Positions 22,020 to 34,156 of a DNA stretch of 64,000 nucleotides are shown piece by piece. The notes below the pieces were generated by a model. That model did not search any database. It worked only from the letters and a program-made list of their open reading frames with translations, and had not been told where the DNA came from. Numbering within the stretch: position 1 is the stretch's first letter; every line of letters starts with the position of its first letter. A program made the position numbers and the translations under genes. Origin of the DNA: Buxus sempervirens (Eukaryota; Streptophyta; Magnoliopsida; Buxales; Buxaceae); NCBI GenBank assembly GCA_947561395.2, contig OX387191.1:40117439-40181438 (forward strand), in the 5' to 3' direction.

Positions 22020-22773
22020 CTCACTATTGACCGAAAATTTGAATCTCAATAATTTTTGATCAAATACGATTTCACCCAGTTATAAGGGTTTTTATTTCAT
22101 AGGGTGCGAACCCATCCAGGGCATCTAGGCTACAGAACAATCCCCTTAATTACATCTCTAAGAAATTAGAGAGCACCCCTTGATTCTAACTTAAATCATA
22201 AGGTTTGACTACTTGCATGAGTGGAAATCATTTGGTTTATTTTAATTGCGACTGAACCCAGTTTAATTTGTTCGGGCCACCTATGTACCCAATTATTTGG
22301 GATCAAGTCATAATGTAGTTCAAAAGAATAATTTGAGTTTGAATTTAAGGTATTAGACCATAAAAGATCCTACCTCATATTTAATTTGGTTTATTTTAAT
22401 TAATTGGACCATTACGATCCGGTTCAATTGGGGTTTAATTTGAGTGGTTTAATGTTGTAACGCCCCGGATCTGAGTTACTTATTGAAATGGTAACTCTTC
22501 TCCGAAGGTTAATATACCACATAGGATTGTAATACCAGAGTGAAGGAAAAACATGAATAAAACAATAACTACACAATTAGAGTGCACTATAATCCCAAGC
22601 TCAATTATAAAATACCATATCTCAAGTCTAACTCACATGATCCAAGCATTTACCCATAGAGTATCGTCCTCTCCAAATCTGAAAACAAAACAAAACAAAA
22701 CGGAATGAGATACGAATATCCTAGTAAGTAGCACATGCATGCTCAAATACATTTTATATAGTTCTAAAATATG

Positions 22774-24287
22774 CACTACAAAAATTGCGACTTTTATCGT
22801 CGTTAAATCTTTAGCGGCGGTAAAGCCTCCCGTTGCTTAATACCCAGCCGCTAAACCAATTTGCGATAGTCTCAACGGCGGTACGAAATTTACCGCCGAT
22901 AATTTGGAGAAATAGCCGACGAGCTACTGCCACCAAAAGTCGTTTTACCGGTGCTAACTACTGTTGCTTAATAAGAAAATATTAACGACGGAAATAATTC
23001 CCGCCGCTAATACATAGTATCATCGGCGGTAATTACCGCCACTAAAAACCTCATGTGATCCCATTTATTTATTAGCGGCGGTACTTCCTGCCACTAATAC
23101 TTCTTAAAGAGAGTATAAGTATTTCAAAATTACAACTTCATTTGCTGGAAAGCAGTTATAAACATTTTAAGGATTATGGAAAGGAAAATTGTTTACCATA
23201 TCCTGTCAAAACTTGAAAACGTAAAGTGCAGTGATTTAGCATTCAAAACAAGCCTCCCTTGGTGACCAAAAGCACAACAAATCTTTTACAACTGTCTACA
23301 AAATTTTTTTAAAAAAAAAAAAACCCCAAAGCCAGAAGAATCTCGCACACAACTAAAGAAAAAGAAAAAAACGAAGGAACGTAAAACAAAAGTTCGACAC
23401 GCAATTTCCTTAAACTTTAAATAAAAAAATTACTAATTCTATCTTATCGTTAAATACAGACAAAGAGAGAGAGATTTGAAACCCTGGATCAACACATTTA
23501 TTTGAATACTCGAGCTAAATGAATCAATATTTCAGAGAACAAAACACAAGCATATGGAAGGAACAGTTAAAAACTTGGAGACCGCTTGTCTTAATGTACG
23601 ACCATACACGCATGAAACAACCCAAACGTTTGCTCGTGGAGTTGGAGAGAACTTTTGAAAGCAAGACTTCAAATTCATTCAATCATACATTGCAAAGGCA
23701 AATATTTTTAACCTACAAGCAACGATCGACGAACGGCAAGAAAAGAACCATACTTGAGAACGGCTGATGGCGGCTTGGTGACGGAGAAGACGGACAGCAA
23801 CGGTCAATGAGCAAACGGCTTGACGGACGGCGACGAGAAAACGGGGGAAGGAAAACCTCGGCAGCAAGAAAACCCTTGGCGGCAAGAAGAGAAGAAAACC
23901 CTAGTTCGCATAGAAGCCATTCGCGCGAATTGGGGATTTATAACCTTTTAGTGGCAGTAACTTATTACCACCGCTTAAAGAAATTTTCATCAGCGGTAAT
24001 TACCGTCGCAAAAAATTTATATTTTAATTAAGAAAAACATAACTTATATTATTTTACTCGACGGTGGTTTGCATTATTACCGGCAGATCTACCACCGGTA
24101 AAAAGACACGCTAAACACTCGCACCAAAATTCAAGTTCGTGCCATTCTTTTTAGCGGCGGTAGCATTTTACCACCGCTAAAGACTGTTTTCCATGGTGAC
24201 ACAATCTCTCCCGCCGCTTAAATTTAGGTAAGGGCTTTTAGTGGCGGTTAATAGCTACCGCCGCTAAAACTCCGCTTTTTTGTAGCG
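22774..24287. mobile_element. Non-autonomous CACTA element CACTA-2
   Basis: Begins CACTACAAAAATTGCG and ends TTTTTTGTAGCG, with 3-bp duplications ATG (22771-22773 and 24288-24290). It has the same TTAGCGGCGGTAA subterminal repeats as CACTA-1, more diverged. At 1514 bp there is no transposase. One base of the right terminus departs from the consensus. It appears older than CACTA-1 from the decay of its repeats. Confidence 0.9.
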
Positions 24288-25600
24288 ATGATTCAATTGT
24301 AAATCATGCAATAGTAGCGATAACATAGCAGTTCTGAATAATTCAGCGATAATCCATCAATCAATGTGAGATAAACCCAAGTAATACAACATGTAAAACA
24401 ATCTGTAGTATCGAATCAGAAAACGATAAGTCACAGCAGGACTCATGAAATAAGATTGCCTTTAACTAGGGTGATATCAATGTTCACTATGCCACCTCCT
24501 AGCTTATGTACGAAGCTGAGTATACGATCATCGTCTTATTGCGGGAGGACCCAACCAGTACAGAGAAGGATTGGCATGTACTATTCAGTCATAGTTCGAG
24601 TACACAATAAAATGAGGGAAAGCCACAGCCCACCAAGACAGAGAAGGCCTCATCGAGTATACGATGGAAACGCGTGCATGAACAAAGAATTACCACTAGC
24701 AAAGAACAATCCTTCCCACTATCTAGCTCCTAAATGGATCCATATAGAGCTATGCTCACTAGACTCTAAAACCAAACCAATCATGAAAATCTAGCAAGTA
24801 CAACTTATCTCAATCTCAATCATATCATCCCGAGTACACAAGACATCTCTGAGTACACAGATGCATAAACATCCCAAGTACATGGGGCATCCTCGAGTAC
24901 ACGGAGGTATAGCATCTACCACGTACATGGGCATATCAAACCATCTCTCCAAGTACATAGAGGAAAACCTAATCCAAAATCAATTCCAATTCTTTATTTA
25001 AGCACCCAAATTTTGATCAAACCAAAAAAGAAGAAAACAAAAAATGTGCTAAAAGACAGCAGAAAAGTTAAATCTTGAGGGGACAAAAGTTGACCTTTTA
25101 ATCAAGTGCAATTTGGCCACCATATTTCTTCTTAATGATTAGGAAATTCCGACACGAGTCTAACGCAACTGAGTTTGCTCAGATCGGGGTCTGGATGAAG
25201 AAGATATGGGCCATTCAAACTTAAGGGGAGCCGAAAGTTGACTTTTTGCTAAACCTCGAATCAATGGCTTAATCCTATCCCAATGGATAGAGGGCTTTGA
25301 TACGGTTCTAACGTAACTAAGTTTGCCAGAATCGGAGTTCAGATGAAGAAGATATGAGCAGTTGAAGTTTTCGGGCAGCAATGCCAGAAACTGCACACGT
25401 GGCAAAGGAACTGCACACGTGGCAAGAAGCGCAAATAAATATCTCAAGGGTGAATCCGTAAATATCCAAAATCTGTAAAATATCTCAGGGATTAAACCAA
25501 AATTGCGCAGGGGGCAATCTGCAGTTATCTCAAGTGTCAAATCGGTCAAATCCAGGGGCAATCTGTAAATATCAAAAATATTGGCAGAATAATCAGAAAT

Positions 25601-25852
25601 AAATTTCGGTTATACACAAATCGTGTATAACTGAAATTCAATTCCGGTTCATAAAGTGAAATAAAAAATTGCTCGACAGATTCTCTGATTACGTACCTGA
25701 CAGAAATTAATTGCTAATCAAGTGCAAAAGTAACCAAAATTTAATTTCGGTTACACATGGTTTATAGTATAACCGAAATTAAATTTCGGTTATACTATAT
25801 TTGCTTCATAACCAGAATTAAATTCCGGTTATTCAATTTTCGTCTATAAAAG
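25601..25852 (+). promoter_or_regulatory. LTR-B U3 palindromes (AATTTCGGTTA type) and TATA box
   Basis: Palindromes built on AATTTCGGTTATAC/GTATAACCGAAATT lie in tandem and end directly before the TATA box GTCTATAAAAGGG. In the two other LTR-B copies the same place holds TATCCGGC-type palindromes. Confidence 0.6.
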
Positions 25853-26811
25853 GGCTTCAGCAGCCCATTTGCAAGGGGTTAGCCATTTTTGCACTTAGAG
25901 CTCTCCCCTTTCTCCTCTGCCTTGCTCGTCCCCCTTCCTCACACCCCCTCACTCACTCCCAAGCCTTGAAACCCCTTCCACAAGACATCCAAACCATTCT
26001 CACTCCTTCCTCCCTCACTTTTACTCAAGAAGGAGGCTTGGAGGAGCTCTTTGGCGCCAAAAGGAGGTACCCTAGCCACTGTTTTGCCGTCAAGGGAGGT
26101 CAACACCACCCAAGGAGGCTTTCCAACCCCAAGGTAAGTTTCCCCACTGTGTTTTATTATACATATATAAAAATGGGAATGATCAGAGCATGTGGCTATA
26201 TTTTCCTTTTGGTTACTTTATGATCTTCCCTTTTTGAGCATGTTTTCTCTTCATCCCCCACTTCTTTCCTCTTTGTTCTTCATGAGAATATGATCCCATG
26301 GTAATGGGAAGGGCCGAGATTCGAAAAGAAGGGATGAGAGTCCATGGAAGCATTTTTTTTGAGTCCACACTCAATTGTTCTACAAATGGATGGTCATTCG
26401 AAAGGGGAGCATGTTCCCCTCCTCCCTTTAAATCCAATGTATCCCCTTAAAACCCCCATTATCCCTTCTTTATTTGCATGCTAATTTAGGTTATGATTGG
26501 TTTTTTTTACATACTTGCTATGCCATGAATCATGCATGCCTAGGATTAGAAATCTCACATGAATACCTTGAAAAGCATGATCCTTACACCCCATTTTCCC
26601 CCCATGGAATGTCGGCTACTATTTTTTAGAGGTCCTTGCATGATCCCCTTCCCCTTGGTTCCTAAAAACCCCAAAAAAGTGGCCTAAAGGGGCTTCTCCC
26701 CTTATCCTCAAACCACTGTGGGCCCACCTAGTGGCCCATACAGCTTCCCAGCATCCCTGGAAGTCCAAGAGGATCGATCCCCCCTCAAAAACCCAAAAAA
26801 AGTGTTTTCTG

Positions 26812-26876
26812 TGTTTGCCCGAAAACACAGTTCGGGCAAACATGGTTTCATGCATAACCGAAATCCTATTTCGGTT
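26812..26876 (+). repeat. Second palindrome pair of this LTR-B, downstream of TATA
   Basis: TGTTTGCCCGAA/TTCGGGCAAACA (perfect 12-base arms, 7-base loop) and TAACCGAAAT/ATTTCGGTTA (10-base arms, 3-base loop). About 1 kb downstream of the TATA box. Confidence 0.75.
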
Positions 26877-27939
26877 ACACTCTGTAAATACCAAAAAACC
26901 AGTTTTCAGCTCCTTAGCCCATTTCCAATCTCTTTTGTGAATAAACCAATTAACCCAATAGGGTTTCGGGTCAACCCGAGACCTAGCATGGGCCTTGGAC
27001 CCAACGGGTCCAGTTTTGAGAACCGTGGGCCTTCCAACGGGGCCCACCCAGTCCAACTAGCTCATTTGAATTAAAAAGAAAGATAATTAAATAAACCCAA
27101 TGGGCCACACCTTTGAGGCCCACCAAAAGCCCAATTTGGAAACATGCTGGATAGGCTAGGTGGTTTGGCCGTGACTCGGGCTTGGGCCTATCGGGCCCAG
27201 CTCCCTTCAAGGGAAGCCCACAAAACCAAAGGACAGGGTCCAAAACCCTAATCCACTATTGCCTTGGGCTTTCAAGCCCAAACCTAGGCAATGGGCCCCA
27301 AGCCCATGCCTAGCCCACTTTGGCTCAAATAAATGAAGATAAATCAAAATCACTTGGCAACCACTGTGGGGCCCACCGGATGGGCCCACAAACCATCTCC
27401 AGGCCCACTTCTGCATGTGAATTACTTAATCCCCAACTTGAACTTTAAATAAAATCAATAAAACCAACCAGAACCGAAAGGGGTTATTCAACGTAACCCC
27501 AAACGGGACTTGGGCTTTCACTAAAGCCCAAATTGGCATCCTGTGGGCCTTCCAACAAGGCCCACACACCAGACCCAGATCACTAGGAATGAAAAGATAA
27601 AATCAAATCAAAGGGACTCACACCACTCAAGTGGTCCCACTAGACTCAATAAAATGTGCATGTTGGCTTAGGAACCGGGTGAGATAGACCAAAATTGACT
27701 CAAACCAGGAAACCCATGGGACCAGTCATTCGACGGGGCAGACCGAGGTGTCTACGGACTTCCCCGGATCGTAACTGAGACCCTACCTCAGGATCTCAAG
27801 CCCCAGACCGCCTACTAGACAAACCTAGGCACCCAGGTGTTTGCCTGCACCCCATCAGGCAGTGGCGACTCCAACCCTCCCATTTTACCCTTCAGGAGGC
27901 TCGCGCCCACGCTGTGCGATTTCCCATGCGCACACTTCA

Positions 27940-29383
27940 TATTCAATAAAAATTCGTTTTTGTAGAATTTGCACAAAAACTGATTTGATGTAAAGATTCC
28001 ATAATCATAACAATCCTGTCTAATCTGAGGTGAAATCAAGTGCTAATAATCAAGGTTTAACCGTATTTATAAAATCAGAAATTTATAGACACAATTAGTC
28101 TAAACAATAAGTCTTATAAGTGTTTCTTATAGTCTTTCCATTTCTAAAATACTCTTTGACACTCCCCCTTTGTTTACCAATTATTTACCTCAAAGAAGGA
28201 AATATGGAATCAACTGTTTAAATAAAATATTTTTCTGTAAAATTCTTCTGGAAAATCAACAATTCAGTCTTGATAGCCTATTACAAGTTTAGTAGTTAGC
28301 ATGTAACTATTACATCCATTTTATGATCACTTGTTTGTATAAACATTATATTATATAACATTCCCTTCATTTTAATTAATTTTTCTGCAATAATCACCGA
28401 GAAGACTTTCATTTAATTCTAGTTAAGTGCTGCATACAAAAGAGTTCATATAAACTTCTACCATGGCAATTACTAAACTCCTACATGTACTTGTGTGTCA
28501 TTAAATACATTCAATATTTATTATTATGCAAATTCCTTCCCTTTTGATTACTAATTTAAACATCTCCTCACTCACTCCAATTCCATTATTTAATCTCTAC
28601 TTAATCCATAAAATTAATCCCTAATTGAACTAACCGTTTATTAGTAAGAAGCTGCTGATTTATACTCTGGGCGCCTAGGCAGCCCTGGGCGCCCAGCTTA
28701 AATGATAGACAATATGGCTATGGGTGCCCACCCCAGGGCATTGAGCAGCCCCTCGGCACCCAGCCAAAAACGAAGGAGCTGATTCCGGCAATGCAAATTC
28801 CACCTAGACTGATCTGGTCTTTTTATTCCAAACCACTTCCTAATCATTCTTACTTACCTAAAGAACTAATTCATGCATAATTGAGTTTAATCTAATCATA
28901 AAAACAACCTCCAAAGACTTAGCCGCCATTATCAGCATATTCAATCACCGAATTCAATTTTATTTATCCAATATAATCAATCAAAGCAAATCTCAGGAGT
29001 GCTACTTACATCTTAAATGCAATTTCAAGTTGTTGAAATCCTCAAATCCTCAAGTGGAGTTCTGCAATATCAACTCCATATCTTATCGCACGAGTTTCTA
29101 CTGCAGAATTTTGATTCTCCTGATCAGATCTCTACAGATTTGAATTCCTCTTCGAATGATGATAAAAGTCAATGAATTATATCCTAATTAAAGCTACTCT
29201 TACCTGAATTAAGTTGGATTGACTGAGATCTGCTGATATTTGATGAATAGAAATTATGCCGCCGATGTCTTCTAGCTCCACACCAAACAGAGACAATGAT
29301 CCAATCAAATCCTCTCTCTGATCACTGCAGGTACTCAGAATTCTCCCTCACAATCCCTAGCTCTCCTTCCTTCTGAATTCTCT
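27940..29383 (-). other. LTR-D sequence between nested insertions, noncoding
   Basis: Part of the LTR-D at 22456-31849 with no ORF of note. It contains a GC-rich palindromic patch (about 28669-28765, including GGGCGCC repeats) at the place where the other LTR-D copy has GGGCACT...AGTGCCC (about 9008-9050). Confidence 0.6.
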
Positions 29384-30674
29384 GATCTTGTGAGACATGG
29401 AAAATCAATTTAGTGACTTCCTATCATCACACGGGCTCAATAAAAAAGGAGTCACCACCATTCCTTTTTAAGGTGTGAATGGACACCCAAAATATTCAAA
29501 TAAAAGAAATAATTAAAGAAAACAAATTAGAGTAAAAATAACTCTAAAAGAAAAAAGTAAACCAGAGATGGGTAAGGAGATTAGGTTATGAACAGGGGAA
29601 GGTGTTAGGCACCCCCATTCATCCACACAAGGTGGTTGCCAAGTATTGTTCATGCTATAAAAATGCTTGCTAATAAAAATCAAAACAAAAGAAAAAGGAA
29701 AAAGAATGTATGGCTTATTTCCATGTGAATGATCCAATTAATTATAGATCCTTCTTATGAAAACAAAAGCCATTTCTTGGGCTTCATGATTGACTGAAAT
29801 CAAGACAAAGAAAACATTTCCAAAGTAAAAACTTCAAAATCTGGCTTTGAGTTAAATCCTTGAAATCTAAAAAAAAAAAAAAATTTATTTTTTACAAAAT
29901 ATTGAAGAATTGAATCTAAACAATCCAGAGCATATATCTAGCCCATATTTCTCATTAGATAAAAATCAAAACCAAAAATACCCATGTTGATGAAAAACAT
30001 CAAAAGGGGAGAGCTGAGACCGTAGGGTCTTCTTTCAAGAATGAAAAATGACTCAAGAACCAACTCATGAAACCATAGAGATTACTGGAAGGCTTCCGAA
30101 TCCAGATCTACCACATTGACAATGGCAGATCCAAGATCTTAGCCTAAACGACTAAAAACATCAAAAAACATAAAAAAGGGTGAAAACAATGTAAAAAATC
30201 AGAATATATGAAGAAAATGAGATCTAATGCTATGAATAGCATAGATCTATAGTATTCCTCCATATTTCATCACACAACCTAAACAAAATATTATAACTAC
30301 TTATTTCTAAGATTACAGCATATAGGGGTCTGCCCTACGAATCCATTCTTGTCCTCCTTTCCCCTAGAACTTTCTTCACGTTTTACGGCTAGAGAAGATA
30401 TTCGAGGTACTTGGATTAAGGTTTGGAGTTACAATCACACACAGGCTTTATACTATAGAAAGGGAGAAGATTAGAACTATCCTAGAAATTAAAACTAGAA
30501 AGTAAAGAGAAGCTTACCTGGACTTGAGAAAGCAAAGAGGCAGGGGTTCTTTTCTTCACTTGGAGTTTTCTTCTCAGCAATTCTTAGGCACAATCTTCAG
30601 TCACAATTTCACAGTAATTTCCCGGCAATTTCACACACTTTTTTTTTTTCACTCCTTTGCTTGAGGAGAGAACT

Positions 30675-30895
30675 CCTATTTATAAGCAAGAGCAGGGGCA
30701 TGGGTGGTCCTAAGAAGTTCTAGAATATTCCCATCCCATTTTAGAAACATGAATTAGGGCAAAAACGGCCACACGAAACCCTAGAGAGGAGATCAAAATA
30801 GTAACAAAGCTCAAAAATCGAGATTTTAAAAATTTGCTAAAAAGTGCCCATGTCCGCATATCAAATGTGGACATGCCTTTTCTGCATACCAAATG
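30675..30895 (-). promoter_or_regulatory. LTR-A' U3 palindromes and TATA box
   Basis: Palindromes ATGTCCGCAT...ATGTGGACAT and GCAT...ATGC-GGAC lie about 170 bases upstream of CTTATAAATAGG. Arms differ from the TATCCGAC type of LTR-A, but position and form agree. Confidence 0.55.
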
Positions 30896-30948
30896 CGGAC
30901 AGCATAGGTTTGTTCAATTTTTCACCTTTTTTGACCCTTACTGCAATA

Positions 30949-31030
30949 CTTATTTACATGTAATATCATTTAAGTAAATGTCATCGTATTTTTTAATCTC
31001 CATTTACTTAAGATATTACATGTAAATAAG
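30949..31030. repeat. Long inverted repeat next to a poly(C) run
   Basis: Arms of 32 and 30 bases (CTTATTTACATGTAATATC at the outer end of each) are complementary except for a 2-base gap, with a 20-base loop. A run of 14 C follows at 31037-31050. Within the LTR-A' U3. Confidence 0.85.
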
Positions 31031-31849
31031 CAAATACCCCCCCCCCCCCCACATTTGAATCCATTAAAAATAGTTCTAGACCCAAATTCCAAGTGAATAA
31101 AAAGTCAACTTTTCAGTTCCAGTCTAAATTTTGGTTTTTCAAGTCCGGTAAAAAATTAAACATGTTAATACCAAGCTATCCGTTAAGATTTAAAATCTCA
31201 AAAAATTCATTTATGCAATAACATGGTTAAAAACCTGATTACCAGAAAAAATTATCTTGAAATCTTGCCTTAAAAAATATTTCATTTTTTGGGGTCAAAA
31301 GTCAACAAAATTCAATCGGAAAAAGTTTGATTTTGTGCAAAAGGTTGAATTTGGGCATTTTCCTTTGGGGTTTTAGATTCAAATGGGTTAAGAATTTCAA
31401 ATCCAATGCTAAGAATTGAAATTTTCAATAAGATATTTCTTTCCTTAAAGATTTATCAAAAATCGTGCAATTTTGGGATGTCTATAGATCTCCAACACTT
31501 GAGTGACCAACAAACAAACTATCGCTCGAAAATTAGGATGCCTTTTTATAGTTGCCGCTAGGAGTTAGTTTAAAGCATGATTCCATCCTTAGGCACTACA
31601 CCTATTCCCTGCACCAGCACAAATAAATGGCTATGATCCCCTATTTGCCACATCACCAAAACACCATAAACCAACTAAATAAAACTCTAGTGATGCCCCC
31701 TTACCTAATTAAATATAATTATCCAATCTGTTCGTCTAAAATTCCCTGTTTGACCGCTTACTCTCCTTTTCTGAACTTTCCATTAATTAAATCACTTACT
31801 AAACATAATAACACAATTTTTAATGTCATTAAAAATTTGGGATTTTACA

Positions 31850-32520
31850 AACGTCTAAGGCATTGGACCATAAAAGATCATACTTTATGTTAAACCATTT
31901 GAGTTTTGATTTGGCTAATTCGATTTGGGTTAAACCACAAAGAGGAAACAATTTAATTTGAGAATATTTGATTTGATTTAATTTGAGTGGTTCAATGTCA
32001 AAGGCTTGGGACCATAGAAGATCACACCTTAATTGAACCAAGAAGTTTAATTTGCTTAATTGATTTAATTTGGGTTGAACTGTAAGGGGAAAACGGTTTA
32101 ATTTAAGAGCATTTATTTTGGTATGTTTTAATCCCAAGGCATTAGACCATAGAAGATTCTACCTTAGATTGAACCATAAGGTTTGATTTTATTTATTAGT
32201 TCAATTTAACCATTTTCCTGACTTGAATTGTGGGGGAAATAGTTTGTCCGGATTAATTGGGAAATATAAAGTGTATGGGGTTGGTTTTGAACCAATTGTG
32301 TTGCATGGCTTATGCAAAATGTCTTGATTTGGCCATGATTGATGTAATTTTAGTTTTAGAACGATTTCGGTTCAATTTAGTTTTAGGACAATTTTGGTCC
32401 AATTTAGAATATTTATGGTTTAATTTTGTTTTAGGACAATTACAGTCCAATTCAGAATATTTATGGTTTAGATTAGTTTTAGGACAATTCTGGTCTAATT
32501 TTGAACACTTTTAGAAACAT
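31850..32520 (-). repeat. Two tandem repeat types in LTR-C
   Basis: A 115-145-base repeat marked by GACCATARAAGATC appears at about 22358, 31866, 32010 and 32146; the first two are neighbouring units separated by the LTR-D insertion. A second, exactly 48-base repeat (GTTTTAGGACAATT) begins at 32380, 32428 and 32476. Confidence 0.75.
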
Positions 32521-33537
32521 TTTGGATTGGTTCAAAGCATTTTTGGGTGCTTTTAAACACTTTTATGTAAAAAAGGGAAGCAATTTTACTTTTACATCAT
32601 GAGTTTTGTTGTAATTTTGGTAAATTTAGGTTTCAAAAGACTTTTGGGATTTTTATGAATTTTCTTGGACTTTTCTGGGGGCAAATTAGGCTTAAATTAG
32701 GTAAAATAAGCAATATTGGGTCCCCGGGCTAGTTTTCTGGTTCAGGGGCTACCAGTTTAGGCTGTTTTGGCCTGGTCTAGTCGCAAGTCAAATCGGTCCG
32801 GGTGAGATGAAACAGGGCCGGAGTGCTTGGGTTTGGGTTGAGACAGGGGTGTGCAGGTCTCTTGTGCGCTTGGGCTGGTGCGCACGGGCCTGATTCGCGT
32901 TTGGGCCCAGCGCGCCTGGTCTAAAAATGCCTAGGCTTGTGCGTGGCCCGGCTCACACTCAGGGCTCGCGCACAGCCCATGTCGCGGCCTAGAACATAAA
33001 TAACCAATTTTGTCCTTGTTTTTGCCTCGAATTTGCAACCTGTACCATTTGTTGACCTCGAGATGTTTGCAGAATCATTTTTTGCCGTATTTTGGGTATT
33101 TTTGGCTGAATTTTAGTAGCATAACGCCCTTTTTAATTATTTTTCATGGGTTTAAAACCTTGTGGGAGATTCGGTGGTCCATAGAAGAACCCTAGCCTCT
33201 CCCAAATTGTATATTTTCAGGATCTTGGGACTTCAATTTTAATCGTATATGAATAACCTTCAGGGAATAAGTGATTCGTAGAAGAATCCTGCATCCTGGT
33301 TTTTTTTTTTTTTGGTAACACCTGTATCCTGGTTTGTTCATCAATCCGTAAACAAAAGAATTAAAGTGATAGAGACAGATAAGAAATAAAATAAACAAGT
33401 ATCATCCCTTTACCTGCAACCTTGAAACCTCTTGGTCGTTTGTCTCTCTATGAATGTATCCCGAGAGTTAGTAATCCCCCAAGTCTAAAAGTCCTCGAAA
33501 GTTTAAAAGTCCCCTTTTCGTTGGGAAGTCTTTGAGT

Positions 33538-34120
33538 TTTATAATAATACCCTTCCTTTGAGATGTTGACATGTGGCTTCATGATAAGGGAATGGGAGTC
33601 AGATACCGCCCATTCTCTATCGGATAGTTAACAACCATTTCCCAAATCTTTGTGCCACGTTTTGTATTTATTACGATTATTTATTTATTTATTTCTATCT
33701 CTTAAAAGATAAAGAGAGAGACGACCCCTTTTTTTTTATCGAATATATTATTTATTTATTTTTAAATTGGACTCCTCTTTTTTATTTGGAGTCTTGCACA
33801 TGCACCACTCCAAAGAAAGAGGGTCTTGCATGTGCACGATCCATGTCCTCCTTCACCTATTTTTTTTTTCTTAACCTTTGGACGTGGCATGTGCAGACGT
33901 GTCATGTTGCACATGCCACGTCATTAATTTTTTTTGGGTGGAAACAAAGTCGTGCACATGCATATCCTTCTTATTCCTTTTTTCTTTTTTCTTTTTTTTA
34001 ACTTTTCTTTTTTTTTTGGACGTCATCAGACCCTTTGCATGTTGCACGACCCTCATGCATGTTGAATGGGGGTCGTGCATGTGCATCCCCTTCATCAAAT
34101 TTTTTTTGGACGTGGCAAAC
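33538..34120 (-). promoter_or_regulatory. LTR-C U3 hairpin cluster with TATA-like sequence
   Basis: 33881-33922 is a perfect hairpin (arms GACGTGGCATGTGCA and its complement, 15 bases, 12-base loop). About 34044-34078 has GCACGACCC/GGGTCGTGC. Several CATGTGCAC copies lie around them. A TATA-like TTATAAAAC follows on the minus strand at about 33538-33550. Promoter assignment is by analogy with the other LTRs. Confidence 0.5.
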
Positions 34121-34156
34121 AATGCCATGTCACCAAATTTTTATGCAAACACTCGC

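Larger units (their letters stand above)
24997..27934 (+). repeat. Solo LTR-B inserted in LTR-D
   Basis: Left end TTTAAGCACC (family consensus TGTAAGCACC) and right end GCGCACA; about 2.94 kb. Flanks CTTTA (24992-24996) and CTTCA (27935-27939) differ by one base. It matches 45002-48112 over the start (AAATCTTGAGGGGACAAAAG), the TATA region and the end (GCACCCCATCAGGCAGTGGC). Its palindrome arms are wholly different from the other LTR-B copies. Confidence 0.8.
29389..31486 (-). repeat. Solo LTR-A' inserted in LTR-D
   Basis: Plus-strand ends TGTGAGACATGG and GGGATGTCTATA, with perfect 5-bp duplications GATCT (29384-29388 and 31487-31491); 2098 bp. It is a diverged relative of LTR-A. The TATA box (30675-30684, minus strand CTTATAAATAGG) and palindromes 30845-30895 show minus orientation. 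No internal region. Confidence 0.92.
22456..31849 (-). repeat. Second LTR-D, minus orientation, with three nested insertions
   Basis: Plus-strand ends TGTAACGCCCCGG and GGGATTTTACA match the ends of 7751-10618 in reverse. Flanks AATGT (22451-22455) and AACGT (31850-31854) differ by one transition. Removing CACTA-2, solo LTR-B and solo LTR-A' leaves about 2.85 kb, agreeing with the other copy. No internal region, so a solo LTR. It sits in an LTR-C tandem repeat unit. Confidence 0.8.
22025..34151 (-). repeat. Solo LTR-C inserted in Copia-1 RT, itself heavily nested
   Basis: On the minus strand it begins TGTTTGCATAAAAATTTGG (34151) and ends GGTCAATA (22025). The flanking 5-mers are CTCAC (22020-22024) and CTCGC (34152-34156), one mismatch. 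The flanks read as adjacent parts of the Copia RT (PATVRV then FFGWPIKQ), which supports the edges. Without the LTR-D nest (22456-31854) it is about 2.7 kb. It has internal tandem repeats (31850-32520), a GC-rich palindromic stretch (about 32760-32990), a TATA-like TTATAAAAC (about 33538-33550) and a hairpin cluster in U3 (33786-34120). Family not recognised. Confidence 0.65.

Noticed and set aside
26619-27416. Overlapping ORFs on both strands between 26.6 and 27.4 kb
   Set aside because: They fall in the GC-rich second half of solo LTR-B (rich in GGGCC and GGCCC) and lack counterparts in the other LTR-B copies.
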